DNA of 64,000 bases from Euonymus europaeus (Eukaryota > Streptophyta > Magnoliopsida > Celastrales > Celastraceae): positions 11,120,501 to 11,184,500 of the forward strand of contig OY756967.1 of NCBI GenBank assembly GCA_963580455.1. The letters are read 5' to 3'. Numbering within the stretch: the stretch's first letter is position 1; the number at the start of each line of letters is the position of its first letter. Below, one piece after another: positions 63,361-64,000 of this stretch. The notes beneath the pieces are model-generated. The model made no database searches and was not told where the DNA came from. It saw nothing but the letters and a program-made list of their open reading frames with translations. The translations under genes were made by a program, and so were the position numbers.

Positions 63361-64000
63361 CATTAACTTTCTATGACAAATGGACAAACCGTTAAAAGCA
63401 CCTCCATAGAAAGAGTTGGGCATCTTCGGACAATCAAAGTTGCTCGGTGTACACTTTTTATTATTCTTCTACGTTAAATTTTATGAAAATAAGCTTCCAG
63501 GATTATTTCGATGCCAAAACACCAACTTTCTATGACAAATGGACAAAACCGTTAAAAGCACCTCCATAGCGAGAGTTGAGCAACTTCGGACAATCAAAGT
63601 TGCTCGGTGTACACTTTTTACTATTCTTCTATGTTAAATTTTATTAAAATGAGCTTGCACGATTATTTAGATGCCAAAACACCAACTTTCTATGACAAAT
63701 AGACAAAACCGTTAAAAGCTCCTCCATAGAGAGAGTTGAGCAACTTCGGACTATCAAAGTTGCTCGGTGTACACTTTTTATTGTTCTTCTATGTTAAATT
63801 ATACGAAAATGAGCTTCTAGGATTATTTCGATGCCAAAACACCAACTTTCTATGACAAATGGAGAAAACCATTAAAAGCTCCTCCATAGAGGGAGTTGAG
63901 CAACTTCGGACAATCAATGTTGCTCGGTGTACACTTTTTATTGTTCTTTTATGTTAAATTTTACGAAAATGAGCTTGCACGATTATTTCGATGCCAAAAC

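Larger units (their letters stand above)
22928..64000 (+). repeat. Satellite DNA array, 160-bp monomer, right block
   Basis: The same satellite resumes at about 22,928 with TATGAAAAATGGACAAAACC, which corresponds to monomer phase of about 123, and runs off the end of the window. Orientation is unchanged from the left block. About 256 monomers are present. Compared with the left block this side has more monomers with GCTGCTCCTAG, TAATTCGATG, and the shortened AAATTTTTGAG variants, so sub-families are locally concentrated. I saw no second foreign insertion, inverted monomer or gene in this stretch. Confidence 0.97.

Noticed and set aside
22981..64000. Similar short ORFs in the right array
   Set aside because: Same reason: recurring satellite peptides of variable length, set only by where point mutations remove stops.
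1..64000. CRISPR array
   Set aside because: Repeats are about 160 bp and contiguous, with no unique spacers and no cas genes; this is a eukaryotic satellite.
1..64000. Telomeric repeats or a CENP-B box
   Set aside because: No run of TTTAGGG-type units was seen, and no part of the monomer matches the essential bases of the mammalian CENP-B box.
1..64000. Inverted satellite blocks
   Set aside because: Reading both strands, all monomers examined face the same direction, including on both sides of the virus.

Overview
The window is plant genomic DNA made almost entirely of one satellite family. A monomer of about 160 bp is repeated head-to-tail, always in the same orientation, from 1 to about 18,681 and from about 22,928 to 64,000. 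That is roughly 59.7 kb, or about 370 monomers. No ordinary host gene, tRNA, rRNA or CRISPR array is visible. The monomer length, its homogeneity and the higher-order repeats (HORs) fit a centromeric, pericentromeric or other heterochromatic array. The host is inferred to be a flowering plant because the only non-satellite segment is a plant pararetrovirus fragment. I cannot name the genus.

The exception is about 4.25 kb (about 18,682-22,927), an endogenous Caulimoviridae fragment on the minus strand. Its first ORF is a truncated polyprotein: capsid C-terminus with CCHC zinc knuckle, coiled coil, aspartic protease, reverse transcriptase, RNase H. It is open for 1,015 codons, and every catalytic residue I looked for is present. 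The second ORF overlaps it by 8 nt (ATGGATAG) and encodes a 353-residue protein of unknown function. An in-frame acidic stretch lies just past its stop codon. The movement protein, the N-terminal capsid region and nearly all of the non-coding region with promoter and primer-binding site are missing, so this is a defective relic. The two-ORF layout and RT sequence suggest the petuvirus/florendovirus side of the family.

Within the satellite, two monomer styles alternate. Type A has TTACGAAAATGAG in its middle; type B has TTACGAGTATAAG and usually a HindIII-type AAGCTT. They are organised into successive local HORs: a 2,718-bp (17-mer) tandem pair at about 7.72-13.16 kb; a 2,076-bp (13-mer) pair at 13.62-17.77 kb; a 1,757-bp (11-mer) pair at about 24.2-27.7 kb; a 1,438-bp (9-mer) pair at 27.54-30.42 kb; a dispersed duplication of about 3.4 kb at 42.2-50.1 kb; and three copies of a 3,039-bp (19-mer) unit at about 54.2-63.4 kb. 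Most monomers carry a short dyad able to form a hairpin (GAGCAACTT / AAGTTGCTC), followed directly by the palindrome GTGTACAC.

The short ORFs scattered through the array are read-through of satellite sequence and are not genes. The notable biology is a pararetroviral relic with an intact-looking enzyme region captured in a satellite array, and a clear record of recent HOR amplification and patchy gene conversion. I found no credible new multi-gene system. All length and similarity statements come from reading the sequence by eye; no alignments or database searches were run.
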